A stretch of 64,000 nt of DNA from Granulosicoccus antarcticus IMCC3135 (GTDB lineage: Bacteria > Pseudomonadota > Gammaproteobacteria > Granulosicoccales > Granulosicoccaceae): positions 5,886,501-5,950,500 of the forward strand of contig NZ_CP018632.1 of assembly GCF_002215215.1 (NCBI RefSeq). The letters run 5' to 3'. This document shows positions 10,307 to 18,999 of this stretch, piece by piece (the stretch's first letter is position 1; each line of letters starts with the position of its first letter). The position numbers were made by a program, and so were the translations under genes. The notes beneath the pieces are model-generated. The model did no database searches. It saw only the letters and a program-made list of their open reading frames with translations, and was not told the origin of the DNA.

Positions 10307-11899
10307 TTAGTATTTCAAACCGAGAGCCATACCACCGAGGAAATAACAGAATCCGGTAATCAAGGCGATACCCACCAGATTCAGGACAAAACCACCACGC
10401 GCCATCTGCGTAATCGTCACAGCCCCTGATCCAAACACAATCGCGTTTGGCGGCGTACCAACGGGCAGCATGAAAGCACAGGTAGCTGCGAACGCTGCCG
10501 GAATGAGCAAACTCATGGGATCAGCTCCGATTCCCACAGCGACCCCACCCAGCACAGGAATGAAGGTTGCCGCCGTGGCGGTGTTACTGGTCACCTCTGT
10601 CAGGAACAGGATGATGGAGACAACGGCTGCAACGAGCAACACGGCAGGCAATGTACCCAAGCCACTCACCTGAGAGCCAAACCAGCCATCTAACCCACTC
10701 GCTGCTACGGCACTGGCCAGACTCAGACCACCACCGAACAACAGCAATACCCCCCAGGGCAGACCATCCTCGGCATCCTTCCAGTTCAATACCATGTCCT
10801 GACGACCACGACCGGGAAGAACAAACATGGCAATACCAGCGCTAATCGCTATGGCCGTGTCATTCATCTGTCCAAACCAGCCGAGGCTTTCACCAATACC
10901 GGGAAGGCTCACCAGAATCCCGGGCACCACCCAGAGAAAAGCGGCTGAGGCAAACACGATCATCACCATTTTTTCGCCCTGACTGAGGGGCCCGAGCTTG
11001 TCGATCTCGTCTTGGATCATCTGCTTGCCGCCGGGTATTTCATCCAGCTTGAAGCGATACAGCACCCGCGTCATGAGCACCCAACCAATGAGGATAAAGA
11101 CAAGCGCCAAAGGCGTACCCAGCATCATCCACTCGAGAAAACCGATATTGCGACCCAGCTCATCAGCAGCGTAGCCAGCAACGATAGCGTTCGGTGGACT
11201 ACCCAACAAGGTTCCCAGCCCGCCCATTGAGGCCGACCAGGCGATAGCCAATACCAGACAGATACCGAATTTCTGAATGTTCTCATCAGGATTGAGATCG
11301 ACGTGACCCGGCTTGTGTGGCGCTGCAGGTGCTGCCCCACTCTTCCCAGAGCGCTCAGAAACCAGAGCCAGTACTGACAAGCCAATTGGCAGCATCATCA
11401 AGGTAGTTGCCGTATTGGATACCCACATGGACAGAAATCCGGTTGCGAGCATCATTCCCAGCACGATGCGCGTCGGTTCAATACCCACCTTGCGCAGAGT
11501 CAGTAGTGCAACACGTCGATGCAAGTTCCACTTCTCCATGGCGATGGCAATCAGAAAGCCACCGAGGAATAGAAACACGATGGAACTGGCGTAAGGTGAC
11601 GTTGCTTCACTCACCGTTCGCGCCGTTAACATGGGTATCAACACGATAGGCAGCAGCGAGGTGACAGCCAGTGGAATGGCCTCTGTCATCCACCAGATTG
11701 CCATGAGCGTGGCGATGGTGGCGACCCATCTTGCATCGGGTGACAAGCCTTCGGAATTGCCCATAGCCAGCCAGATGGCAAAAGCCCCGGCAAGTCCGGC
11801 AAAACGCAATCCCCAGATCAGTTGCGCTGAACGCTGACTGGGGGCAGCCGTATCGGTGTACTCATCGAACTCTCCCTGCTGACGATGATTGTCGGACAT
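10307..11899 (-). CDS. DASS family sodium/dicarboxylate symporter (SLC13-like)
   Basis: This is a polytopic inner-membrane protein with about a dozen hydrophobic segments. It probably imports C4-dicarboxylates such as succinate with sodium. The two S-N-T substrate/sodium motifs typical of VcINDY-like transporters are present: WVSNTATTLMMLP in the first half and TEVTSNTATAATF in the second, with the matching P-x-N motifs nearby (GSPPNAIV and GTPPNAIV). I chose the ATG at 11897-11899 because GAGGGAAAG precedes it closely; an upstream ATG would add 18 residues without a good ribosome site. No regulator is next to it. Confidence 0.92.
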   Translation of the reverse strand: MSDNHRQQGEFDEYTDTAAPSQRSAQLIWGLRFAGLAGAFAIWLAMGNSEGLSPDARWVATIATLMAIWWMTEAIPLAVTSLLPIVLIPMLTARTVSEATSPYASSIVFLFLGGFLIAIAMEKWNLHRRVALLTLRKVGIEPTRIVLGMMLATGFLSMWVSNTATTLMMLPIGLSVLALVSERSGKSGAAPAAPHKPGHVDLNPDENIQKFGICLVLAIAWSASMGGLGTLLGSPPNAIVAGYAADELGRNIGFLEWMMLGTPLALVFILIGWVLMTRVLYRFKLDEIPGGKQMIQDEIDKLGPLSQGEKMVMIVFASAAFLWVVPGILVSLPGIGESLGWFGQMNDTAIAISAGIAMFVLPGRGRQDMVLNWKDAEDGLPWGVLLLFGGGLSLASAVAASGLDGWFGSQVSGLGTLPAVLLVAAVVSIILFLTEVTSNTATAATFIPVLGGVAVGIGADPMSLLIPAAFAATCAFMLPVGTPPNAIVFGSGAVTITQMARGGFVLNLVGIALITGFCYFLGGMALGLKY

Positions 11900-12057
11900 T
11901 TTCTTTCCCTCTGAATGACCTTGTATTGTAAGTTGGCGCCCGCAGGCAAGCAACGATTAAGAGCGTCAGGAAAGAATATTTTGGATAGGTGATGCCTTAG
12001 CGACGTTAGTAAACTCTGCCCAATACCCGCAGATGTGACAACATTAATCGAAGAAAA

Positions 12058-12576
12058 ATGGAATTCTCTGCGATGGCAACATCTAACGCTCAACACTCAG
12101 TCAACTCCTCTTATCGTGAGAAATTGATTGAGCATTTGTTCATCAGTGAAATGCTGAAATTGTCATGGATAAAACATGACTGCATGCTGGAAGTTTCAAA
12201 GCCTGAAGTCGACAATGCTGGCTACGACGTCCTGATGGAAGTAGGCTCCGTCATTCGCCATATTCAACTGAAAGCATCATTCCGAAACAGCAAGACCTCG
12301 AAACAGAACATAAATTTTCGTCTTTCTGAGAAGCCTGCTGGTTGCGTAATCTGGATAATATTCGATAAAAACACTCTTGCTTTTGAGAGCTTCCTTTGGT
12401 ACGGCTCTGATCCAAACATGCCACTGACAGGGCTATTGGAAGCCCGTGTGGCTAAACACACAAAGGGCGATAGTACAGGGCTTAAGAAAGAGCGAGCGAA
12501 TATTCGAGTGCTCTCGAAACGGAAATTCGACAAAGTAGATTGTATTGATGGGCTGTTTTATCGTTTGTTTGGATAG
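12058..12576 (+). CDS. Orphan PD-(D/E)XK nuclease-like protein
   Basis: This 172-residue protein has no recognised close family, but its order of residues fits a PD-(D/E)XK fold: a helix with Glu21/Glu31, then D57 in NAGYDVLME, then Q70-x-K72 in HIQLKASF. The set resembles small restriction-like or DUF4365-like nucleases. There is no partner methylase or helicase nearby. Base composition is visibly richer in A+T than the flanking genes, suggesting transfer. Two starts are possible, five codons apart. It runs towards the AraC gene, with 55 bases between the two stop codons. Confidence 0.6.
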   Translation: MEFSAMATSNAQHSVNSSYREKLIEHLFISEMLKLSWIKHDCMLEVSKPEVDNAGYDVLMEVGSVIRHIQLKASFRNSKTSKQNINFRLSEKPAGCVIWIIFDKNTLAFESFLWYGSDPNMPLTGLLEARVAKHTKGDSTGLKKERANIRVLSKRKFDKVDCIDGLFYRLFG

Positions 12577-12631
12577 CGGCTCTCAATCGTAAAAGCAATG
12601 CAACCTGAAATCACTTCAGAAAAAGCAAACA

Positions 12632-13561
12632 TCACTTCTCCCGCCGCAACCCACTAGGCGTTCTTCCATAACGTCGCTGAAACGCCTTGCTCAACGTCCG
12701 CGCAGATCCAAACCCGACAGCCTCTGCCACCTGCTCCAATGTCTCGTTGGAATACTTGACCAGGTTGTAGGCTTTCACCAGACGCCAGTTCGTCAGATAA
12801 GCGATGGGTGAAAGCCCGACTGAGGCTTCAAATTGACGGATCAATGTGGCACGTGACATGCCGCTTTGCTCTCCCAGGGATGTCAGAGACCAGTCATGCG
12901 CAGGCTCTCGATGTATGAGCGTCAGTGCATGCAAGACACGACGATCGCCCAGGGCTGCAAGAAATCCTGTCGCCTCCTTATGCTCAGTAATGTATCGACT
13001 CAAGAGTTGCAGCGTCAGGATCTCAGTCAGCTTGTCGACGATACGTCCACCACGACCTCCTGACCTTGCCATCTCCGCATCGATCGACATAACCGTCATC
13101 CAGATCGATTCACTGTGATTAATACCACTCAGATGCAATACATCCGGGAAGGTATCGAGTATGGGATGCGCCATTTCAGTATCAAACTGAACCACACCGC
13201 ACATCAGGCGATTGGTGATCTCCCCTTCCTGAAACAACGGTGTGCCCAGCTCGCAAGCCTCCCCCGCCTGCCTGCTTTCAATCAATGCTCGCCCAGGCAG
13301 ATCTGCGATCCAGTGCTCCTTGCCGTTGGGCAGCATCACGATATCCATCTCGTTGACGCTGAGGTGTTCGCCCTGATTGGCACACACGACACAGTCACCC
13401 GACAGAGAAATGTGAAAGCGCGGCGCACCTGTAGGCTCAAGCTTCATCCCCCAAGGTGCTGCCAGCTCTGAGCGGAAGAATATCGTGCCCCGCAGGCGCA
13501 TGGTATCCAGCACATCCGCAAGAACATCAAAGTTTGCTTCTTCGTTGAGACTCTCGGGCAC
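12632..13561 (-). CDS. AraC-family transcriptional regulator with cupin sensor domain
   Basis: The N-terminal ~190 residues look like the cupin_6 ligand-binding domain common in this family (IVMLPNGKEHWIAD region). The C-terminal ~100 residues carry two helix-turn-helix units, including SLTSLGEQSGMSRATL and the AraC signature around AVGFGSARTLSKAFQRRYG. It is divergent from the cytochrome P460 gene with a 101-base shared gap, so P460 is the natural candidate target. The ligand cannot be read from sequence. Confidence 0.88.
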   Translation of the reverse strand: MPESLNEEANFDVLADVLDTMRLRGTIFFRSELAAPWGMKLEPTGAPRFHISLSGDCVVCANQGEHLSVNEMDIVMLPNGKEHWIADLPGRALIESRQAGEACELGTPLFQEGEITNRLMCGVVQFDTEMAHPILDTFPDVLHLSGINHSESIWMTVMSIDAEMARSGGRGGRIVDKLTEILTLQLLSRYITEHKEATGFLAALGDRRVLHALTLIHREPAHDWSLTSLGEQSGMSRATLIRQFEASVGLSPIAYLTNWRLVKAYNLVKYSNETLEQVAEAVGFGSARTLSKAFQRRYGRTPSGLRREK

Positions 13562-13662
13562 TTTACTGATCCTTTCGGTTACCGGGCTAACAGGACGGCT
13601 CCCCTATCATTTGAGCGTGAATTCAGACTCACTCAATCAATCACAGGTACGGAGAGTTAACG

Positions 13663-14220
13663 ATGAAGAAGATGCATAAAGCCTGGCTGGGCATGGCTGC
13701 AGCCGTATTGTTGGGAAGTCAGATGACAACAACTGCCGCTCAGGAAGAATTCTCAGCCAATGTTGACAGCGAAGGCAACATTTCGTTACCCGACGATTTT
13801 CGAATCAACATGGTTCACCTGGGTTCATGGTTCGTGCCTGAAGGCGGAGCCAGCGGTTTTCATGACGTCTACACCGAGAAAGAATCTGCACTAGCGTACC
13901 GCGAAACTGGCAAATTTCCCGATGGCGCCACGCTCGTCAAAGAGCTACGCGCTCATGTGACAGGCCCTTACACCACCGGTGAAGGGGTGGGCTATGCAAC
14001 AGATCTGAAGCAATGGTTTGTGATGGTCAAGGACTCAACCGGTCGTTTCGAAAGCAATCCTGTCTGGGGTGAAGGCTGGGGCTGGGCACTGTTCACCGTC
14101 GATGAGCCTGCCAAGAACGCTGCCACTGATTACAAGGTTGATTGCCTGGGATGCCACACCCCTGCTAAAGACAATGACTGGCTTTACACAGAAGCCTACC
14201 CAACCCTGTTGCCCAAGTAG
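13663..14220 (+). CDS. Cytochrome P460 family protein
   Basis: This 185-residue periplasmic c-type cytochrome has a signal peptide (residues 1-26, ending around T-T-T-A-A-Q). The single heme-binding site is CLGCH near the C-terminus. The conserved P460 fold region contains GEGWGWALF. Characterised relatives oxidise hydroxylamine or detoxify nitrogen oxides through a lysine-crosslinked heme; whether this one does is unknown. The ATG is preceded by GGAGAG. It is divergent from the AraC regulator. Confidence 0.88.
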   Translation: MKKMHKAWLGMAAAVLLGSQMTTTAAQEEFSANVDSEGNISLPDDFRINMVHLGSWFVPEGGASGFHDVYTEKESALAYRETGKFPDGATLVKELRAHVTGPYTTGEGVGYATDLKQWFVMVKDSTGRFESNPVWGEGWGWALFTVDEPAKNAATDYKVDCLGCHTPAKDNDWLYTEAYPTLLPK

Positions 14221-14293
14221 TTCATAGAGGACACACCCGCCCGCTAAACTCGGCTACGATACACCCACGCAAACTGCCAAGGAAAGCACTTCA

Positions 14294-14860
14294 ATGCGTT
14301 GTATCAAACAGCTCGTTCTTGCGACAACACTCATCGCCTCCTGCACGTCCGTCTTCGGATTCGACGGAAATCGAAAAGGATTCATGATGGGAATCGCGGG
14401 TGGGTTCCACAGCACAGAGCTGGATATTCAGCCCACCGGCTCCCCCAGCCAATCTGCCTCTGAATCAGGTGTTCAGTTTCGTCTGATGGTTGGTGCAGGA
14501 ATCAGCGAAAAGCTCACGATTTACGGCCTGTACGACTTTCAATGGGGAGACGATGCGGCCTACGGATTAGTGGGTCCCGGTGCCACGTTCTACTTCAGCG
14601 ACCATGGCCCCAGCGCCTATTTGTTCGCAGGACCCGGCTATGCGATGTACACCGAGAAAGACCAACCCAGAAATAATTATATCTACGAAACCGCCACCGG
14701 TTTCGGTATGTTGCTCGGGGGCGGCTATGCCTTCACAAAGAACCTGCATCTTGAGGGCAGTCTGACGCACATGAACGTGTCCGATCGCAACAGTTATGCA
14801 GACGATATCGACTACGAACTGACAAGCCTGCGAGTCTCGATAGGCTATTCCTGGTTCTAA
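14294..14860 (+). CDS. Small outer-membrane beta-barrel protein
   Basis: A signal peptide covers residues 1-22 (ending S-V-F-G). The rest alternates hydrophobic and polar residues in strands and ends in V-S-I-G-Y-S-W-F, a typical outer-membrane C-terminal aromatic. With about 166 mature residues it fits an eight-strand barrel of the OmpX/OmpW size class. No ligand site is recognisable. It lies 73 bases after the P460 gene and may be cotranscribed with it. Confidence 0.82.
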   Translation: MRCIKQLVLATTLIASCTSVFGFDGNRKGFMMGIAGGFHSTELDIQPTGSPSQSASESGVQFRLMVGAGISEKLTIYGLYDFQWGDDAAYGLVGPGATFYFSDHGPSAYLFAGPGYAMYTEKDQPRNNYIYETATGFGMLLGGGYAFTKNLHLEGSLTHMNVSDRNSYADDIDYELTSLRVSIGYSWF

Positions 14861-14870
14861 AGATAGACGA

Positions 14871-14895
14871 CTCGGCCAGATCACAACTGGCCGAG
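14871..14895. terminator. Hairpin between convergent genes, probable bidirectional terminator
   Basis: A perfect nine-base stem (CTCGGCCAG / CTGGCCGAG) with a seven-base loop lies between the stops of the outer-membrane barrel gene and the dehydrogenase operon. There is no long T-run, so efficiency is uncertain. Confidence 0.6.
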
Positions 14896-14936
14896 TGGTG
14901 GACTTGACCGGATTAGGTTTTGACTCTACCCGGAAT

Positions 14937-15929
14937 TCAAGGCAGCAAGACTATCTTGGGCGCTTCAGTCGAGCTCGTATGAATATCCTTGAAGGCTTGC
15001 GCCCCTTCGGACAATGGGCGTGCCTCGACCCAATCCAGCGAGCCCAATGCACCTCTGGCAATAGCGTCAAGTGATGCCTGCAGATCTGTGTGTGTGTAGG
15101 TGTAGTTGCCAATGAAGGTTATCTCCTGCAGTGTCAGCCGCCGAATATCGAGCCCCGGCTCGTTATCCTGCAAACCTATATGCGTGATGACTCCGCCTTG
15201 GCGTGCGTAACGTGACGCATCTCTGCGAGTCGCTCCTGAACCAACGGCATCCACCACCAGATCAAATCCTGCCGCCTCGGGCAATGAGCTACCCAGCGGA
15301 TCAAAAACATCGCAACAGCCCACCTTCTCGACGGTGCTCCGACGACTGGCAGAGGTCTCCGACAACATGATGCGAGCCGTCCCCTTCTGCGCCAGAAACA
15401 GGGCTGCCAGCAAACCGATGGCACCACCACCGATCACCAGTGCCGAGCATTCGCTCAATGGACGATGCATGACTTTTTCTGCCAGGACAATGCTGTGCAA
15501 GGACACCGCAGCCGGCTCCATGAGGCTGGCGTGGATCATGTCCAGTCCATCCGGAATGGCAATGAGATTTTTCTCGGCAATCGTCACATATTGCGCAAAC
15601 GCTCCTGCATGGCGCATACCGATAATCTCACGCGACGGACATAGATTACTTCTGCCGGCATGACAATCCGCGCACAAGCCACAGGTGACCAACGGGTTTA
15701 TCACCATACGCTGTCCGGCATATCGACCGTCCATCACGATACCGGCCGCCTCGTGCCCCAGTATCAAAGGCGGAATACGTCGCTCATCATGACCATGGTA
15801 GGCGTGCATATCCGAACCACAGATACCACTGGCTTCAACCTTGACTGTGACTTCCTGTTCAGCAGCTACCGGATCGGGTTCATCACGATATTGCAGTTCT
15901 TGAGTGGCGGTATAAACAAGTGCTTTCAT
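14937..15929 (-). CDS. Zinc-dependent MDR alcohol dehydrogenase, HpsP-like candidate
   Basis: This 330-residue medium-chain dehydrogenase has the catalytic zinc ligands Cys37 (GICGSDMH), His59 and Glu60 (LGHEAAG). The structural zinc cluster is Cys83, Cys86, Cys89 and Cys97. The NAD(P)-binding loop is IGGGAIGLLAA. It is the last gene of the minus-strand sulfonate operon, six bases after the SDR. In known DHPS catabolism a pair of dehydrogenases (HpsO and HpsP) is thought to interconvert the DHPS enantiomers through the 2-ketone. This gene and the SDR would fit that role by context. The substrate is inference. Confidence 0.8.
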   Translation of the reverse strand: MKALVYTATQELQYRDEPDPVAAEQEVTVKVEASGICGSDMHAYHGHDERRIPPLILGHEAAGIVMDGRYAGQRMVINPLVTCGLCADCHAGRSNLCPSREIIGMRHAGAFAQYVTIAEKNLIAIPDGLDMIHASLMEPAAVSLHSIVLAEKVMHRPLSECSALVIGGGAIGLLAALFLAQKGTARIMLSETSASRRSTVEKVGCCDVFDPLGSSLPEAAGFDLVVDAVGSGATRRDASRYARQGGVITHIGLQDNEPGLDIRRLTLQEITFIGNYTYTHTDLQASLDAIARGALGSLDWVEARPLSEGAQAFKDIHTSSTEAPKIVLLP

Positions 15930-15935
15930 GGTTGA

Positions 15936-16688
15936 TCACCTCGCTGTGAAGCCACCATCAACTGAGATGGTCTGGCCGGTTATATAGTCAGACGCACTGG
16001 ATGCGAGAAAGACTGTCACACCATCCAGATCGTCCAGTTTGCCGTTTCGGCCAATCGCTGTACTGTCAGCCAAACGCTGAGTCGTTGCCTCATCCTCGAA
16101 CAGACGAGCCGTCAGCTCGGTGGGGAAAAAACCGGGCGCAATAGCATTACAGTTGATGCCATCAGCCGACCAGGCCTCCGCCATGGCACGAGTCAGCTGA
16201 CTGATCCCGCCCTTTGAAGCCCCATAGGCGATGCCATTGGCAAATGCTCGAGTGGACTGTAATGAGGCGATATTGACAATGCGGCCCCAGCCTTTTTTAC
16301 GCATACCCGGTACCAATTGCTGTGCAAGAAAAAACGGTACAGCCAGATTCAGATCCAGTGTCGTCTTCCACGAATCCATCGTCACATCATCGGCATGCTG
16401 TCTCAGGTTCACACCGGCCGTATTGAACAGAATGTCGATATCGCCGTAAAACTCTGCGGCCTGACTTGCAATATTGGCCAGATTGTCATCCATCGCCAGC
16501 GCACCTTGCAACGCGCTGACCTCACCTCCAGCCTTGCGAACGCAGGCCACCGTCTCCTCCAGCTGCTCTGCACGTCGCCCCAGAACAACAACCTTCGCTC
16601 CCGCTTTTGACAACGCAAGTGCCTGTTGCCGCCCTATTCCGGAAGTGGCGCCGGTCACCAGAGCGACCTTACCAGTTAGCTCAACCAT
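15936..16688 (-). CDS. Short-chain dehydrogenase/reductase, HpsO-like candidate
   Basis: This is a classical SDR of 250 residues. The cofactor loop is VTGATSGIG at residues 13-21, and the catalytic tyrosine and lysine sit in AYGASKGG. The C-terminal ITGQTISVDGGF is typical. It lies 27 bases after the hydroxyacid oxidase and six before the zinc dehydrogenase. By context it is the other half of a DHPS 2-dehydrogenase pair that would let the cell use both enantiomers. By sequence alone it could also act on other polyols or hydroxyacids. Confidence 0.8.
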   Translation of the reverse strand: MVELTGKVALVTGATSGIGRQQALALSKAGAKVVVLGRRAEQLEETVACVRKAGGEVSALQGALAMDDNLANIASQAAEFYGDIDILFNTAGVNLRQHADDVTMDSWKTTLDLNLAVPFFLAQQLVPGMRKKGWGRIVNIASLQSTRAFANGIAYGASKGGISQLTRAMAEAWSADGINCNAIAPGFFPTELTARLFEDEATTQRLADSTAIGRNGKLDDLDGVTVFLASSASDYITGQTISVDGGFTAR

Positions 16689-16715
16689 AGTAGTAACTGC
16701 CTGTTGTATAGAGTG

Positions 16716-17843
16716 TCATTTCAATATCCATGGAACCATCGCCTCAGGACGATTTACCAATGAGTCCATTCCAAGCTGTGCCATGGCAATACTGGTTTCA
16801 TCGGAGAAAACATCCCACATTCTCTCCATGCCCTGCTGTTTTCCGGCCGCCAGTGCGTACAACATGGAGCGCCCGAGCAAGACAAAGTCGGCCCCCATGG
16901 CATAGGCTTTCAATACATCCTCGCCAGAACGAATACCCGAATCGAAGAACAAGGGAAATTCCGGACCCACAGCCGCGCGAATATCTCGCAAAGCCAATAT
17001 CGGATAAGGCGCACTATCCAGTTGCCGGCCACCATGACTGGAAACCTGAATGGCGTCCACACCAGCTGCTTTCAGACGCACCGCATCCGCCACATTCAGC
17101 ACACCTTTCACGACCAGGTTGCCCTTCCACTGATCTCTGATTCTGTCCAGATCACTCCAGTCTGCTCGCGCCCGGGTCTCTGTCCGGTCGAACGTGCCAT
17201 GCTCTCCACCAAAGTTGGCCATCTCCGGTCGACCGTTGACCAGCGTTGATAACGACCAGCTGGGGTGCAGGGCAAAATCAATGAACTGAGGAACGCCGAT
17301 GCGGAAGGGCATCTTGAAGCCTCGTTGCAGCTCTCTCGGCCGACGACCCACTTCTGCAACATCCAGAGTGACAACCAGCGTTCTGTAACCTGCCGCAGCC
17401 GCCCGGTCAATCAAGGTATTGACCACCCGTCCATCACCACTGAAATAGAACTGAAACCAGGCATGCCCCTCGGCCACTTCAATCATTTTCTCCAATGGCG
17501 TTGAGGCCACCGTCGAGACACCTACGGGTGAACAATAGCGTGCAGCCTGACGGGCCAGCATCAAGTCAGCCCCTGGTGTAGACAAATTGCACATCCCCAT
17601 GGGACTGACACCAAAAGGACGCCTGGATTCATGATCAAACACACGCACATCCAGAGAGCGGTGTTCGACATTGACCAACACGGCGGGTTGCAGCCGAATA
17701 TCCCGCATCACCTGACGGTTCTGCGATTCTCCGTAACCTTCACCCGCCGCGCCATCCATATAATCAAAGACCATCCAGGGCAGACGCCTTTTTGCAAGTC
17801 TGCGTGCATCCTCACACGAATGTATCTGCCTGGAAAACATCAC
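16716..17843 (-). CDS. FMN-dependent alpha-hydroxyacid oxidase/dehydrogenase, candidate sulfolactate oxidiser
   Basis: This 375-residue TIM-barrel flavoprotein belongs to the lactate dehydrogenase (LldD)/glycolate oxidase family. The catalytic His-Gly-Gly-Arg motif is SSHGGRQLDSAP and the phosphate-binding region is around FFDSGIRSGEDV. It sits between the sulfopyruvate decarboxylase genes and the SDR. By position it should make sulfopyruvate from sulfolactate. That is the step missing between HpsN, which gives sulfolactate, and ComDE, which uses sulfopyruvate. The GTG start at 17841-17843 has GGAG eight bases upstream; an ATG follows directly. Function is inferred from context. Confidence 0.85.
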   Translation of the reverse strand: MMFSRQIHSCEDARRLAKRRLPWMVFDYMDGAAGEGYGESQNRQVMRDIRLQPAVLVNVEHRSLDVRVFDHESRRPFGVSPMGMCNLSTPGADLMLARQAARYCSPVGVSTVASTPLEKMIEVAEGHAWFQFYFSGDGRVVNTLIDRAAAAGYRTLVVTLDVAEVGRRPRELQRGFKMPFRIGVPQFIDFALHPSWSLSTLVNGRPEMANFGGEHGTFDRTETRARADWSDLDRIRDQWKGNLVVKGVLNVADAVRLKAAGVDAIQVSSHGGRQLDSAPYPILALRDIRAAVGPEFPLFFDSGIRSGEDVLKAYAMGADFVLLGRSMLYALAAGKQQGMERMWDVFSDETSIAMAQLGMDSLVNRPEAMVPWILK

Positions 17844-17897
17844 GAGATCAACTCCTGTATCGACTCTGCCTGTATGGCCCGTTAGAACAAAAAGACG

Positions 17898-18452
17898 TTA
17901 TGCCTGAACGGCTTTCATGAAGCGGCTACGAATTTCTACCGGATCCATGGTGATGACCGGAATCTTGATATTGCCGGATTCGCACTTCGACACAATGATA
18001 GTCATCTTGTTGCTAGCCAGTGCCGTCTGCAGCACTTCTCTGGTTTCCTCAGCTTTGCACTCAATGACATTCTCGCAGCCACAGGCAAGTGCCACCGCTG
18101 TCAACGATGTCTTCTTGCCAGCGTAGGTAGGCTGATCCCCTGTTGAGCCATAACTGCCATTGTCGATGATCAACAGGATGTAGTTGTCAGCAACATTGTT
18201 GGCAATCGTAGGCAAGGTTCCGAAGTTGGTCAGCACCGAGCCATCACCATCAATGGAGATGACCTTCTTGTCCTGTGCCAATGCCAGACCCAGTCCGATG
18301 GACGAGGACAGGCCCATTGTGCCGAGCATATAAAAATTAGTGGGCTGATCATCAATCGAGTGCAGCTCCTGACTAGGCAGGCCGATGTTGCAAACCACCA
18401 GGTGTTCCGATATGACTGGAGCTATATCGCGCAATATCTCAGAGCGAATCAT
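17898..18452 (-). CDS. comE: Sulfopyruvate decarboxylase beta subunit (TPP-binding)
   Basis: This subunit binds thiamine diphosphate through the G-D-G...N-N motif: IDGDGSVLTNFG followed by LLIIDNGSYGSTGDQ. With the alpha subunit it decarboxylates sulfopyruvate to sulfoacetaldehyde. The protein is 184 residues from the ATG at 18450-18452, which has GGAAGGGG upstream and begins two bases after the comD stop; a longer start would run into comD. A related phosphonopyruvate decarboxylase is the alternative. The neighbouring HpsN-like gene and the split two-subunit form favour sulfopyruvate. Confidence 0.85.
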   Translation of the reverse strand: MIRSEILRDIAPVISEHLVVCNIGLPSQELHSIDDQPTNFYMLGTMGLSSSIGLGLALAQDKKVISIDGDGSVLTNFGTLPTIANNVADNYILLIIDNGSYGSTGDQPTYAGKKTSLTAVALACGCENVIECKAEETREVLQTALASNKMTIIVSKCESGNIKIPVITMDPVEIRSRFMKAVQA

Positions 18453-18454
18453 GA

Positions 18455-18952
18455 TCAGTACCCCTTCCAGAAAGTAGCGTCGGTCAGAATGGCAACCGGC
18501 TTGTTGCACATGAATGAATGTTTCAGAATGGCATCCAGCTCGTTGACATCATCTTCCTTGTGAAAGTGATAGGTCGGAATAAGAAGCTGGTTCAACAAGG
18601 CTTTGGTATGCACAGCCATCTCTACCTGGCAGGCAACCGGCTCACCCAGTTCGCCGCGATAGCTGATGATCATGGGCAAAGGCATTCTGTAGTACTGAGT
18701 CAGTGTCACCAGTGTATTAATGGTGACGCCGATTGCCGTGTTCTGCATGATGATGGCTGGACGTTTACCGCCCATGAAGGCACCGGCGCACAAGCCCATG
18801 CCTTCGTCTTCCTTGTTCGAAGGGATGTGATAGATGGACTCATTGGCATCGATAGCTTCAATGACGCCAGCAAGCTGCTTGCAAGGGACGGTGGTGACAA
18901 AATTGACGCCATTGGCGACAAGGTCAGACACGATTTTTTCATTTACTGACAC
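18455..18952 (-). CDS. comD: Sulfopyruvate decarboxylase alpha subunit
   Basis: This 165-residue protein corresponds to the pyrimidine-binding half of a TPP enzyme. It includes the catalytic glutamate region NKEDEGMGLCAGAFMGG and the M-Q-N-T-A-I-G loop typical of ComD. The GTG start at 18950-18952 has GGAG eight bases before it. The comD stop and comE start are two bases apart, as expected for subunits made together. There are no membrane segments. It acts in the cytoplasm on sulfopyruvate. Confidence 0.85.
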   Translation of the reverse strand: MSVNEKIVSDLVANGVNFVTTVPCKQLAGVIEAIDANESIYHIPSNKEDEGMGLCAGAFMGGKRPAIIMQNTAIGVTINTLVTLTQYYRMPLPMIISYRGELGEPVACQVEMAVHTKALLNQLLIPTYHFHKEDDVNELDAILKHSFMCNKPVAILTDATFWKGY

Positions 18953-18999
18953 TGCTGATACTCCTTCAGTTTATTAAACAGGTTGGCGTTGAAACTCGC

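Noticed and set aside
15075-15100. A GT run at about 15087 resembling the microsatellite
   Set aside because: It lies in coding sequence of the zinc dehydrogenase (Thr-His-Thr codons) and lacks the flanking hairpin core.
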